In this document: piece by piece, positions 1-10,507 of the stretch | How the letters are laid out: each line of letters opens with the position of its first letter | Numbering within the stretch: the stretch's first letter is position 1 | NCBI GenBank assembly: GCA_027943335.1 | Contig: BSBK01001293.1 | Location: 169,628-233,627 of the forward strand | Length of the DNA stretch: 64,000 nucleotides | Reading direction: 5' to 3' | Source of the DNA: Chamaecyparis obtusa | Taxonomy: Eukaryota > Streptophyta > Pinopsida > Cupressales > Cupressaceae | Program-made: the position numbers and the translations under genes | The notes under the pieces: model-generated | Seen by the model: only the letters and a program-made list of their open reading frames with translations | Database searches by the model: none | Told to the model about the DNA's origin: nothing

Positions 1-69
1 ATCATTTAATTTAGTATATTATGCTTTAATTTCATGTTTATGCAAGAAAAGTTTTTGAAATGATCATGG
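1..69 (+). repeat. Left piece of a long LTR (base layer), interrupted by element I
   Basis: This AT-rich stretch resumes at 20154 after element I is removed. It matches the 3' LTR of element V from about 59930 (shared string TTTATGCAAGAAAA). Bases 65-69 are the left copy of the CATGG target duplication. It has no coding content. Confidence 0.75.
65..69. repeat. Target-site duplication CATGG, left copy
   Basis: CATGG occurs directly before the LTR of element I at 70 and again at 20149-20153, directly after the other LTR. A 5-bp duplication is usual for Ty3/gypsy integration and fixes both ends of the element. Confidence 0.9.
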
Positions 70-2706
70 TGTTGGTTGTTGATTATTCCCTTTGATCTTC
101 AACTTGCAGATTTACACTTTGATGGATAATATAAAAATCTTGACTCTATCACCACTCCAAAGTCCACAAGGAAGGGGACCAACTGACAAGGATCAAAAGA
201 TCCTTCTTTAATTTGAGCTTCAATGCTTAGGTGGGTGTACCCTTAACTCACTTCTTCAAAGGAGTCTTAAAATGATGTATACTATACTCACACAAGTTTA
301 AAAGGTTTATCAAATGAATGTTTATGTTTGTGGTTGTTAACCATGAAACTTCAAGAGAAAAGACCAGTGCCTTATCCCAGGGCTAAGAGTCACCCAACTG
401 TATACTTCAACTAAACACCTCAAATCAAATACAATGGAAACCAAAGTATATACTTTTCCTATTACCCCTTTCCCTCAAGCACAAGGACATCAAATTCTAC
501 ACCTGGCTGTAAACTCACTGAATTCACCTAAAAGGCTTTAATCCTAACTTTGTTAGAAACTCAGAGATGAATTCAAAATACTCTTTGTTTGCCATACATT
601 AACACACTTTGTGATATTAACATATATGAGCTCAGAGACAAGCAAGAAGACATACACAAGATACAAGATTGGGATCCAAAAATGTTTTCATTAGCAAATC
701 CAGAATTAGCATACAATTAACATGACACAAAGCTGAGAAAAAGACACCAAATCAGATCACTATCAGTGTATTATAGTAAAAAGCTAGGGACCAAAAGCAA
801 TAAGATTTTAGAATGCTTGCAAAGTAAAAAATTCTCTAACTTATACCCCCTAGTCATCTTGAAAATCTGCAACAAGCTATAGATGACTAGGGTTAGGGCT
901 TCAACTACCTAACCTACTAGAAACGGTCACAAAAATTACTGCAAACACTCCTCGAGCTAAGAAAGTCCTTTGTTAGGTATAAAACCTCCCTTGCAATTAA
1001 CCGCATAGACCCTGGACCACACCGCAAACAGCAAACCAGTCATTTCTCACTGAATAGGGTCACTTCTGCATTGAAAACCAGTCCTTTCTGGTCGTTGGAA
1101 ACCCTCAAAAAATTTGAATTTGAAATCAAATGGATACATCCTTGGTGCCCAGCTCATCAACGGTCAAAATTTAAACCTTCACCAGCTTTAAGTCACAGCC
1201 GTTGATCTCTTTATATTTCCTAGGCTCGGCAACTTTACAACAATCTTTAGTTACGCAACCGCGTGGTTGCAAACCTCACCACCACAAAAACTAGAAACAA
1301 AATATGCTCGGTCGCATGATCGCATAACCTGGGAATGGGTTATGTGAACATGCGACAACCCATGAATACAATGCCTCATCCCCGTAAACAACCACCAAGC
1401 CTTAGACCTGGGTCCACCTGCCATGTATCATACCACCACTCAACCAGAAGATGCCCCACCAGACTTAGTGAATTGGTGACAAAGGACCCTCGCCAATTCG
1501 CCAAACATTTCGTGCCTTCGCTAAACACTTAGCAACTTCCTGACTAACATTCACACAATCGCCAGACCAACTAGTGAATCCTCTTTTCCTCTCACGAATG
1601 CACAACCACATTAAAATTTGTTGATACCGGTAGATTTTACAACTCTTCCAAACACCAGATTGCACCTGGGCCCACCCTGAAGCCACACGTCACATCCCCA
1701 TTCGCTACAACCGCCGAGTCACCTGCCATAGGACCCATGCGCTGCAAGCCTTTTGAAAAAGAATGGCTGGCGTAAGATCTCATAGCTCTGACAAATCCCA
1801 TGAGAACTTACACCAACCATTAGATCTATCCTCGCCACAGACCCCTCCGACAACGGTGCCACCTAACTCCACAACTGCAATGCCACCTCAGCACCTGTTG
1901 ACCAATGAATAAAATCTAATGGATGGTGCATGATCTCAAAGGCTAAGAATATTCCTTCAGATCATATGCCAACCATAGATCTGTAATCTCTAACACTAGG
2001 CAATGAAAAGAGCTAGGACCCACAAATCAACCACCAAACATTCAGCGACTACGCGACTAACCACCAGCCAAGTCGCTAGAGGTTAGCAGATAACCGCCAA
2101 CCTTTCAAAGATCACGTGACAATAGTCACCGGGTCACTGGATGCTAGCCACAAACTGCCAGGGGTAATGAGATTGTGTGACAACACAGTCACCAGGTCGC
2201 AAGATGAAGAATAAACCGCTAGAAATCCTGGACAATCAGCGACATAGAGCCTACAAGAACTGGGCCCCACCAAACATCACACCTACGCAGTTAGAGAAAA
2301 CACCAACAAACAAGGAACTAGTGTGAGGTTGAAAACACACAATGTTTTCAACATGGAGGGAGACCGAAAACACACAGAGCTTTCAACGCCATAGGAAAAG
2401 TGCACAAAATAGGAAGCATAGGGTTGAAAACAACGTAGGTTATTAGTAAAGGTTGAAAACACACAGACTGAAAACATCATGAACTTTTGAAAACTCTGTG
2501 GGTTTTCAACACTTAGGCAGATTTTTAAAATATTTCCAACAGGCTTAGAAATTGAATCTCTTTCTAGGTTTGGTGATTCAGGAGACGCAGTTTGGACCAG
2601 AGCTAGGAAATGACAAGAGGAACACAGAGCAGGACACTTGACACACACTAGCAAGGAAAATAGGCCATTTTCAAGGATTTTGCAATGATAGAAAATTGGC
2701 CTAACA
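70..2706 (-). repeat. Element I 3' LTR
   Basis: This aligns along its whole length with 17513-20148, starting from the shared GATTATTCCCTTTGATC region and ending at GGCCTAACA (2698-2706). The LTRs differ at scattered single bases, mostly transitions. Open frames inside, such as 2283-2861 on the minus strand, read through LTR and leader sequence and have no recognisable domain. Confidence 0.92.
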
Positions 2707-2943
2707 GTGGCTCTGTCTAGGGATGTATGCCTCCTGCAGGCATAGCAAGGACTTAGAATCACTGGTAAAAGTAGACCATCCCATAGGACAAAATTGCAGA
2801 GAGCAAGGAGCATGCAGGGCAAGACCAAGCAATAGGACCAAAAAATGATAGACCAAGGCAAAACAGGGTAGGGGAAAACAACTTATATACAGAGATTTAT
2901 AAGATGTACAACCCTAACTACTGTTCATGGAAAATAGAGTACT
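2707..2943 (-). other. Element I 3' untranslated region before the 3' LTR
   Basis: About 240 bases lie between the pol stop and the 3' LTR. A clear polypurine tract is not visible next to the LTR: the element-strand sequence there ends GACAGAGCCAC. I see no gene in it. Confidence 0.5.
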
Positions 2944-3165
2944 TCAATTGAAGTACTACTTCAAAAATTGTCCATGAACTGGCAACTCCTGAAGATCACC
3001 ATCAGAATCCTTGATGATATAAGAATCTTGGCCCCATTTCTCATGAATCAAATATGGCCCTAACTAGATGGGATCAAATTTACCATGTTTCCCCTTATCC
3101 TCCAATCTGGCATTCCAACCTAACACCAAATCACCAGGGTCAAACTTTCTGTCAACAGTCTTTTT
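2944..3165 (-). pseudogene. Element I integrase C-terminal tail (GPY/F-like), separated by element II
   Basis: Reading minus from 3165 in the frame left at 10508 gives TVDRKFDPGDLVLG, then LEDKGKHGKFDP and, after a TAG, LGPYLIHEKWG. This fits the GPY/F module that ends many gypsy integrases. There is no chromodomain after it. The frame ends at TGA 2944-2946, preceded by one TAG. The frame match across the insertion supports the nesting model. Confidence 0.85.
3161..3165. repeat. Target-site duplication TTTTT for element II, left copy (right copy 10503-10507)
   Basis: Five T residues precede the LTR of element II at 3166 and five follow the other LTR at 10502. Removing the element and one copy restores the integrase frame of element I. 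Confidence 0.85.
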
Positions 3166-3216
3166 TGTTGGCATTAAGTAGGATTGCCACTAGTGACAAC
3201 ACTTATTTGCATTCTT

Positions 3217-3368
3217 AGTGCAAATCGAGCAGAATAGTGCAAACCGAGCAAAATAGTGCAAACCAAGCAGAACAGTGCAAACCAAGCAGAACAGTGCAAA
3301 TTGAGCAGAATAGTGCAAACCAAGCAGAACAGTGCAAACCGAGCAGGACAGTGTAAACCGAGTAACAT
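3217..3368 (+). repeat. 19-bp tandem repeat, 8 copies, in element II 5' LTR
   Basis: The unit is AGTGCAAACCGAGCAGAAC with small variations; eight units fit 3217-3368 exactly. The other LTR holds fourteen. Minus-strand open frames across the array are repeat artefacts. Confidence 0.95.
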
Positions 3369-3605
3369 TATATCTACCAAGTCACTAGTATTTACTGAGT
3401 TCAAAACCTACTGAGTGGTTAGTATGAACCGTGCCTTCACTTCTACGGAGTGCATGATGATGCCGAGTAATGCAGTGGACACCGAGTATCAGAAAGTCAC
3501 CGAGTTAGTTTGCAGGAACCGTGTAACCATACTTGGGCCGACTTAGTAGCACTTATGTTTATTTGTCAAGCCGACTTTGTAATTGTAATTAATTGTTTAG
3601 ACTTG

Positions 3606-3613
3606 TATATAAA
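3606..3613 (+). promoter_or_regulatory. Probable TATA box of element II 5' LTR
   Basis: TATATAAA, followed by CAATG, in the middle of the LTR. The same string is at 9864-9871 in the other LTR. It would place the transcript start about 30 bases downstream; no start site can be confirmed from sequence. Confidence 0.5.
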
Positions 3614-4246
3614 CAATGTTGTAAAAAATGCCAAGATGTAATGAGTATGAATGAATATGAAAAAGAGATAAAAGGAAGAGATAAGCGAATTACAAAGGGC
3701 TACAGCAGTATAAGGAACAGCAAAGATAAATTCATCAAAGAAGGTGATCAATACATCGGTGAATCTCATTCAGCAATCCAGTTGCAAAGCAAGAGATCTA
3801 CTATCTCATCCTAACAGGTGAATCAGTACTAAAATCCTTTAACCGGGTAGACTTAACAGTCTTTGTAAAATCTCTTTACCAAGTGCATACTTCATTGTAT
3901 GTTTGTAAATCCTTTAACAGGGTAGATTTAGCAATCCTTATTGCTCCTAGCAGGGCAGATCATCAGAAGTTATCAATTGTAAGCCTTAACCAGCCAACTT
4001 TATACTACAGTACTAAAGCTTTGTGGGTTTCATCCCCACCCCAGTTTTACTTTCTTTTTGGAAGGTTTCTGGGTAACCAAATCTATGTGTCATTGTTGTG
4101 AATGCTTTTATGTTTCATGCTTTCTACATGCAAAAGGATAAAGTAAACTATATGTTAATACACCTATAATTGAAAGAAAATTTGGAGTTACTGATTCACC
4201 CCTCCCCTCTCAGTAACTTGGTTAATTCCTAAATATTTCCAACAAT

Positions 4247-4258
4247 TGGTATCAGAGC
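4247..4258 (+). other. Primer binding site of element II (initiator Met tRNA type)
   Basis: TGGTATCAGAGC starts two bases after the 5' LTR. It is the string I know as complementary to the 3' end of plant initiator Met tRNA and is used by many copia elements. It primes minus-strand DNA synthesis. Confidence 0.88.
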
Positions 4259-4310
4259 AGCATTGGTTCTCAAGATAAAGCTTAACTAGCTTGAGCAAAG
4301 ATCCAGGACA

Positions 4311-5504
4311 ATGGAGGTATTCAAACTGAACAAGGTGATTGAAAATGGAAAGCTAGATCTGGAAATGGCCATAGCTAAACTTAAAGAAGCAAAAGAACAT
4401 CTTTCCCAATCCCTAAGAAGAAGGAAGGAACTTGCAAATCAGATGAATGATCAGAATTATAGTGAAGAAAAGATTGAAGATCTTTTTCCCTCAGATAGCT
4501 CAGATGAAGCAAACAATGCTGTCAAAGAACTCCTAGAAAAGAATGGGTCTCTGTAGGAAGAAGTGAGAAAATTAAAAAGAGAACAAGAGCTACACTCAAC
4601 AAGATTTTGTGAGATCTTAGAACAAAGAAACAAGTTGAAAGATGAATTAGATGGAAGGAACAATGAAGTCCAAAATAAAACCCTTCAGCTAGAAAACCTA
4701 ATTGATCAGATCTCCCATACAAATGAGGAAATTCTGAATCTAAGATCAGAAATAGAAAGCACAAGAGAAGAACTAAGATCTGAAAAGCAAATCAATCTAA
4801 GATTGATGGATGACCTAAACACCGAAAAACAAATCAATGAAGGAATGCTGAAAAGCCAAGAAGACTTAAATCAACTATATGAGCGAAATCTTCATAGGCA
4901 AAAAGGAAAAGCAGGACTTGGATACAAAGGAGAAGGTGAATCTTCTAAGCAAGGTACTCAAAGGAATCAGAAACCTACTTGTAATCATTGTGGTAAAATA
5001 GGACATACTTCAAATAAATGTTGGAGCAATGAAAAAGCAGAATTCAATGGAAAATGCTACAACTGTAATCAACATGGTCACAAAGCAAATGAATGTAGGG
5101 AAAAACCAAGATTCAAAGGTAATTGTCACAAATGCAACAAACAAGGTCACCAGGCATCTGAGTGCAGATCCAAAACATTTAATCCAGTAGAGCAAATTAT
5201 GAAAGCAATGTTTGGATGGGACTACAACACCTGGTGTAGATGTCATTACTGTGGCGAATATGGACACATTAGCATGAACCGCATAAAACATCATCTAAGG
5301 AAAAGAGATACTACCATAAGATGTTTTAAATGCACTAAACTCAGTCACATAGCCAGAAATTGCATGAATGCTAGTGAAGTTGAAGATGGAAAGAAGAATG
5401 AAGCAACTAAGGTTAGGAAACAGGTGAGACAACAGTGGGTTCCTAAATCTACCAAGAAAACTAGTCCACGTAATGGAATGGGTGGCTCTACCGACTCAAA
5501 CTAA
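4311..5504 (+). pseudogene. Element II coiled-coil zinc-knuckle protein (Gag-like)
   Basis: A 397-residue product starting MEVFKLNKVIE, interrupted once by TAG at 4554-4556 where the copy in element IV is open. Residues 1-190 are charged heptad-like coiled coil with many E, K, L. Zinc knuckles of the C-x2-C-x4-H-x4-C type follow: CNHCGKIGHTSNKC, CYNCNQHGHKANEC, CHKCNKQGHQASEC, a fourth with its last Cys replaced by Arg (CHYCGEYGHISMNR), and CFKCTKLSHIARNC. The tail is basic. No capsid domain of the usual Gag type is recognisable. Zinc knuckles of this kind bind RNA, so a nucleocapsid role is inferred. It is clearly homologous to 43255-44601 and to 22500-23629. Confidence 0.85.
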
Positions 5505-5945
5505 ATTATAAGAAAGCACTGGAACTGTATTCTCATAGACCAATTTCAAGTAGTTCCAGAACTAAATTAAAAGAAAGATCTAAATCAGCATACAAGATGC
5601 AATAAGATCATAGGAAGGTCGGTATCAGTTTTCACCGAGCAAGGTCAGTATCAGTTTTCACCGAGCAAGGTCGGTACCAATTTTTACCGAGTGAGGTCGG
5701 AGCAATATGAATTCTTGAGTTCACCGAGTTGTGAAGTCTTTATCAAGCAATTAATTTTTAGTGGGTGACAGTCTGTCAGAATTCATACCCTAATTTGTAC
5801 TGAGCATTAATGACAAAGTTGTAAACAAAAGGCAAGAAATCAGACTCATTCTTCACCGTGAACTTTAGCACTTTGAGAGCAGAAAATTTCAAGAGCAATC
5901 CAGCGATTCAAACACTTTTGCAAAAAGAATTCTCTATGAGCTATC
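5505..5945 (+). other. Spacer between the two genes of element II
   Basis: About 440 bases without a gene. It holds a 26-bp tandem repeat (5615-5692) rich in TCGGT and ACCGAG, then a T/A-rich leader to the MASSS start at 5946. How the second gene is translated is unclear. Splicing, an internal start, or separate transcription are all possible and none is shown. Confidence 0.6.
5615..5692 (+). repeat. 26-bp tandem repeat, 3 copies, in the spacer of element II
   Basis: The unit AAGGTCGGTATCAG... ending CACCGAGC is repeated three times with few changes, followed by a partial fourth (GAGGTCGG). Each unit can pair TCGGT with ACCGA to form a small hairpin. The same half-sites recur in the LTRs. 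Confidence 0.9.
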
Positions 5946-8900
5946 ATGGCATCATCCAGCACTTCAATGAAGAAAGGATCAGAAATGTTAGTCCAAGGGG
6001 AATGGAGAGCACCAGATTTCAAAATCATGCCCGCAATTGCAGTAGCCCTAGATCTGAACGGAGCTCAATCTCAGATTCCTCCTAAGGTACTACTTATTAA
6101 CGATATTCACAATCATTTCAATTGTGCAATTCAAGAAATGGGAAACCTAGAGCTAGATATTGTGCATGAGGAACTATGTGTGGATGGTATTCTAAAACCC
6201 GAGCACAAACATCTAGAAGATAAGGGATTAGTTCACATTGCACATTTACCTCAAAACTTTCAGGAGAAATGGGTTAGATACATTCTCAGCCGCGTACATG
6301 ATGGCAAGATTTGGCTTGAGCAACCCATAGAGATCACTAAGAAGATGATTCATCAAATCACCAATCTTCCCATGTTAAACAAAGCTAAAACCACCAAAAC
6401 CCTAGGTTAGTTGGAACTGGAGAAGAAAACCCTAGTCGAGTGGGACGGTAGAGGCATGAAAGTTAGCAGCATTACTGATGCTGAACTGAATTTTGGAACA
6501 CACATCATTGCCCATAAAATATATAGTTCAAGTTGACAGAATAGTGTCTCTTATGAAGCCATAGACCTAGCATACAAAGTGGTCAAGAATAACTTATCAT
6601 TTGACCTTACAGATTTGTTGTTAAAACAGTTTAACAAGAACATGGAAAGCATTCAAACTTCCAAAAACAATCCATGTAAGTTTGGATCTCTACTGGTCTG
6701 TTTATTTTTCTATGTTCAGAAATTCTTCCCTTCCAAAGGAAAAGTAATATGGAGAAAAGATGTGCCAGTTCTTTATGAGATAAATGAATATATTTCAGAA
6801 ATGGGTGAAAATTTTGAGAGCGTCATGGATAGTTATTTTGAGTCTTTCAAGGAGAAAATGAATGACAGATTTTGGATTCCACAGAAGTTGGTTGAGGATT
6901 ATAAGGATGATATTTGTTTCATGGTGGACTGTGACAATGTATACATTCAAGTAGCTAAACCAAGGATTGTACATGTAAGACCTCTTCCTTATGAGGTAAA
7001 CATTGATGAAACAAAGAATATCATTGAAGCCCTTCTTAATCAGCCTGTTAATCCCAAAGCTCCATATTTTGGAACATATGAAGAAGCTAAAGTAAGAATT
7101 GAATTAAGCATAAAACTTCCACAGGCAGTAAATAAAGGAAAGAAGAGGATAGCCAAAATGAAAATGCTAACCGAGGACAAAGGAGAAGACACTGAAGAAG
7201 AAGAGTAAAAGGATGAGAAAATAGAGGAACTAGAACCTACAAAGAAGAAAGGAAAGGTATTCATCACCAAGGCACCTAAGCCTCCCACTACTGTATTTAC
7301 AAGGAGAAGTGCAAGAGGTAAGACAAACAAGGCAGACAAAGATATAATATTCAAAAGGCCTCCTCTAACCCTTCAAGAGAAGATCAAACTTTTTAGAGAA
7401 GGATTAGGATCTGGAGTAAGTAATATAAAATCTTTTAAATATGAAATCAGATCGGAAACAGAACAGAAGGAAATAGAAGATACTGTCATTGAAAAGATGG
7501 GATAGTGGAAATACTCTCCTGATGAAATAGCCCCATAGGTTCCAGCAGCTTTATTAGATCCAATAAAAATGAGATGGACAAATGCAAAGAAAACTGTAAA
7601 AGACATATTTGATCAAACCCTGAGACAGTTAATGCCGAGCTTGAAAAATGATGAAATAAAGAAAGCATTGAAGGAGAATGAAAATAAGATGACACTAAAG
7701 TTCAATACTTGTTTGATTCTGATTAACAATATTGAATCGATTTTGAAGGCTACAAATGCCACATGGAAGAACATATACCATCTTCACCAACTGAGTATTG
7801 AAACAGTTATAATAAAAGACATTGAAGATGACAGTGATGAACAGGAAGAAGCCACTGAGGTAGATGATACTGTGAGGATAGCGACAGAAGTCATTGCATC
7901 ACTTCCTACCTCTCCAGTAAAAGTTTCTACATCTAGCCCGGAGACACCTTCAAGCATGGTTGTGACAACAACTTTTGTCCAATCACCTATAGCAACAATA
8001 GAAGCAACTACCATTTCTTTTACCGAGTTGCAGTCTCTTACCTCATCAATTTTTCCAGCAGTAAGTATTCCAGTTTTTGATTCTACAAGTGTAAATATTT
8101 TAAGTTCTCCAGTAGACAGTATACCATTCTATATAGCTAGTCCTACTATGTCTACTATCACTACTACTAAGGCATTAAGTACAGATAAGCCTAAGGCTCA
8201 ACCGAGTATAAGATTTTTGGGCAAGAATATAGTAGAGGATATAGACCTAGATGAAGAAATAGAGATTCCAACATTGGATTTTGCAAATCTATCAGCGGAC
8301 CAAATGCAAAATATAGGTGAAATCCTCCAAAGGAAAGTGAATCAAAAGAAGCTTAAAGAGGAGAGAGACAAGGAATATCAAATCATTAAAGATGCTAAGG
8401 ACATTTTGTCTGAAGCATTAGGTATTAAAGTAGACTCCTCTCAACATGTTTTGTTACAATTAGCAGAAGCAGTAAATAAGTACAATGAGGATTCATCTAG
8501 GACAGAAAAGTTAGTTGAAAAATTCGAGAAGAGATTCAACAATAAAGTGCTTGAGCACATTGCTCAGCACATAGCTATTAATCAAGTCGAATTATCTTCA
8601 GTTTTGTCAAACATTGAATCTACCTATTCGAATGTTACCTCTCTTTTGGCCAGATTGTGCAATGTTTCCGAGTTCACCAAGGATGTCAAGGATAAAATGA
8701 ATAAAATTGATGAGGATTTGAAGATTAGCATACAAAAGTTGCAACTTGAACCAAGCTCAAACTCTGATCATCACATGAAAATCTCATACCTATCAAATAT
8801 GCAGTCAGAACTATTGAAAGAAGACACAAGGATCTGGTCCACACTGTTAGACATTCAGAACATGATCCTTCCCATCATGAATACAATGTATAAGCACATT

Positions 8901-9086
8901 GAACATTCCAAAACATTGATTCATGACAATCAGTTCTCAATAGCAGATCACATGATTGAACTCTCTGTAGAAGTCCAAATTGCAATCCAAACATACAAGA
9001 TTCTGCAAGAAAATTGGGACAGAACCCTGGCACTGATAATGAAGGTACATTCTATTTTTCTATCAAATTTTGGATTCTCTCTGTAA
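5946..9086 (+). pseudogene. Element II ORF2: large conserved protein of unknown function
   Basis: One frame of 1047 codons from ATG 5946 (MASSSTSMKK) to TAA 9084, with five in-frame stops: TAG 6408, TGA 6534, TAA 7206, TAG 7503, TAG 7536. I see no frameshift. Blocks shared with elements III and IV: DLNGA (residues 36-40), ELCVDGILKPEHK (76-88), LPQNFQEKW (101-109), ILSRVHDGKIWLE (113-125), ITKKMIHQIT (130-139), FGSLLVCLFFYV (from 246), LVEDYKDDICFMV (from 315), PLPYE (346-350), FGTYEEA (375-381). The second half is acidic, Ser/Thr-rich, then long coiled coil. The first part resembles in pattern the plant 'putative transposon protein' domain annotated in env-like proteins of some plant Sireviruses; that link is from memory and weak. 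No enzyme motif is visible. Confidence 0.8.
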
Positions 9087-9308
9087 ATCACTTGTATATA
9101 CACCTTTGGCATTATCGTCAAAAAGGGGGAGATATGTATAGAAGGAGATATGTATAGAAAAAAAAGTTAGCACATTGAAAGGGGGAGATAATTTATAAAG
9201 CCCTATGACAAAGACAAATTTTTAAAAATCAAAATAAATCTCAGCATGGTTCATGTATATAAGTTTTGGGCAATAAGTGTTTTTGTCACTAATGCCAAAG
9301 GGGGAGAT
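9087..9308 (+). other. Element II 3' region with three polypurine tracts
   Basis: About 220 bases after ORF2. Purine tracts lie at 9120-9132 (AAAAAGGGGGAGA), 9177-9188 (AAAGGGGGAGAT-like) and 9297-9308 (AAAGGGGGAGAT). Only the last one touches the LTR and should prime plus-strand DNA. Repeated tracts of this core are, as I recall, a trait of Sireviruses. Confidence 0.8.
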
Positions 9309-10502
9309 TGTTGGCATTAAGCAGGATTGCCACTAGTGACAACACTTATTTGCAATTCTCAGTGCAAACGGAGTAGAACAGTGCAAACCAAGCAGAACAG
9401 TGCAAACTGAGCAGAACAGTGCAAACCGAGCAAAATAGTGTAAACCGAGCAGAACAGTGCAAACCGAGCAGAATAGTGCAAACTGAGTAGAATAGTGCAA
9501 ACTAAGCAGAACAGTGAAAACTGAGTAGAATAGTGCAAACAGAGCAGAATAGTGCAAACCGAGTAGAACAGTGCAAACCGAGCAGAATAGTGCAAACCGA
9601 GCAGGACAGTGTAAACCGAGTAACATTATGTCTACCGAGTCACTAGTATTTACCGAGTTCAAAACCTACTGAGTGGTTAGTATGAACCATGCCTTCACTT
9701 CTACCGAGTGCATGATGATGCCAAGTAATGCAGTAGACGCCGAGTATCAGAAAGTCACCGAGTTAGTTTACAGGAACCGTGTAACCATACTTGGGCCGAC
9801 TTAGTAGCACTTATGTTTATTTGTCAAGCCGACTTTGTAATTGTAATTAATTGTTTAGACTTGTATATAAACAATGTTGTAAAAAATGCCAAGATGTAAT
9901 GAGTATGAATGAATATGAAAAAGAGATAAAAGGCAGAGATAAGTGAATTACAAAGGGCTACAGCAGTATAAGGAACAACAAAGACAAATTCATCACAGAA
10001 GGTGATCAGTACATTAGTGAATCTCATTCAGCAATCTAGTTGCAAAGCAAGAGATCTACTATCTCATCCTAATAGGTGAATCAGTACTAAAATCCTTTAA
10101 CCGGGTAGACTTAACAGTCTTTGTAAAATCTCTTTACCGAGTGCATACTTCATTGTATGTTTGTAAATCCTTTAACAGGGTGGATTTAGCAATCCTTATT
10201 GCTCCTAGTAGGGCAGATCATCAGAAGTGATCAATTGTAAGCCTTAACTGGCCAACTTTATACTGCAGTACTAAAGCTTTGTGGGTTTCATCCCCACCCT
10301 AGTTTTACTTTCTTTTTGGAAGGTTTCTGGGTAACCAAATCTATGTGTCATTGTTGTGAATGCTTTTATGTTTCATGCTTTCTCCATGCAAAAGGATAAA
10401 GTAAACTATATGTTAATACACCTGTAATTGAAAGAAAATTTGGAGTTATTGATTCACCCCTCCCCTCTCAGTAAATTGGTTAATTCCTGAATATTTCCAA
10501 CA
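9309..10502 (+). repeat. Element II 3' LTR
   Basis: The second copy of the LTR, 115 bp longer than the first, almost exactly the six extra 19-bp units (114 bp). It starts TGTTGGCATTAAG right after the polypurine tract and ends CCAACA, then TTTTT. Confidence 0.93.
9361..9626 (+). repeat. 19-bp tandem repeat, 14 copies, in element II 3' LTR
   Basis: Fourteen units of AGTGCAAACCGAGCAGAAC type in perfect 19-bp register from 9361 to 9626. The last two units (GCAGGAC, then GTAACAT) match the last two of the 5' LTR array, so the expansion or contraction was internal. Confidence 0.95.
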
Positions 10503-10507
10503 TTTTT

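Larger units (their letters stand above)
3166..4244 (+). repeat. Element II 5' LTR
   Basis: TGTTGG start and CCAACA end. It matches 9309-10502 except for scattered substitutions and six fewer copies of the 19-bp repeat. It carries several ACCGAG motifs, a TATA box near 3606 and a C-rich tract near its end (about 4197-4211). Confidence 0.93.
3166..10502 (+). mobile_element. Element II: pol-less LTR retrotransposon with zinc-knuckle gene and large ORF2
   Basis: LTRs of 1079 bp (3166-4244) and 1194 bp (9309-10502) start TGTTGGCATTAAG and end TTTCCAACA. The primer site is TGGTATCAGAGC and the polypurine tract is AAAGGGGGAGAT. Between them lie a coiled-coil zinc-knuckle gene (4311-5504) and a 1047-codon second gene (5946-9086). 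No protease, integrase, reverse transcriptase or RNase H is present on either strand. Primer site, triple polypurine tract and LTR start are like those of the copia element at 25883-33011. I infer a non-autonomous Sirevirus-type element needing enzymes in trans. Confidence 0.88.

Noticed and set aside
2283..2861. 192-codon open frame on the minus strand with hydrophobic stretches
   Set aside because: It spans the border of the element I 3' LTR and leader. It has no domain, and the homologous stretch at the other LTR does not keep the frame.
4247..4258. tRNA-like string near LTR ends as a tRNA gene
   Set aside because: Only about 12 bases match the tRNA 3' end. It is a primer binding site and no cloverleaf can be folded around it.
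3217..9626. Regular 19-bp repeats that could be taken for a CRISPR array
   Set aside because: Units are directly joined with no unique spacers, and lie inside LTRs of a plant retrotransposon. They are a minisatellite.
9333..9662. Repetitive Leu/Phe/Cys-rich minus-strand frames that look like a membrane protein
   Set aside because: They translate the 19-bp minisatellite; the periodic peptide is a by-product of the repeat.
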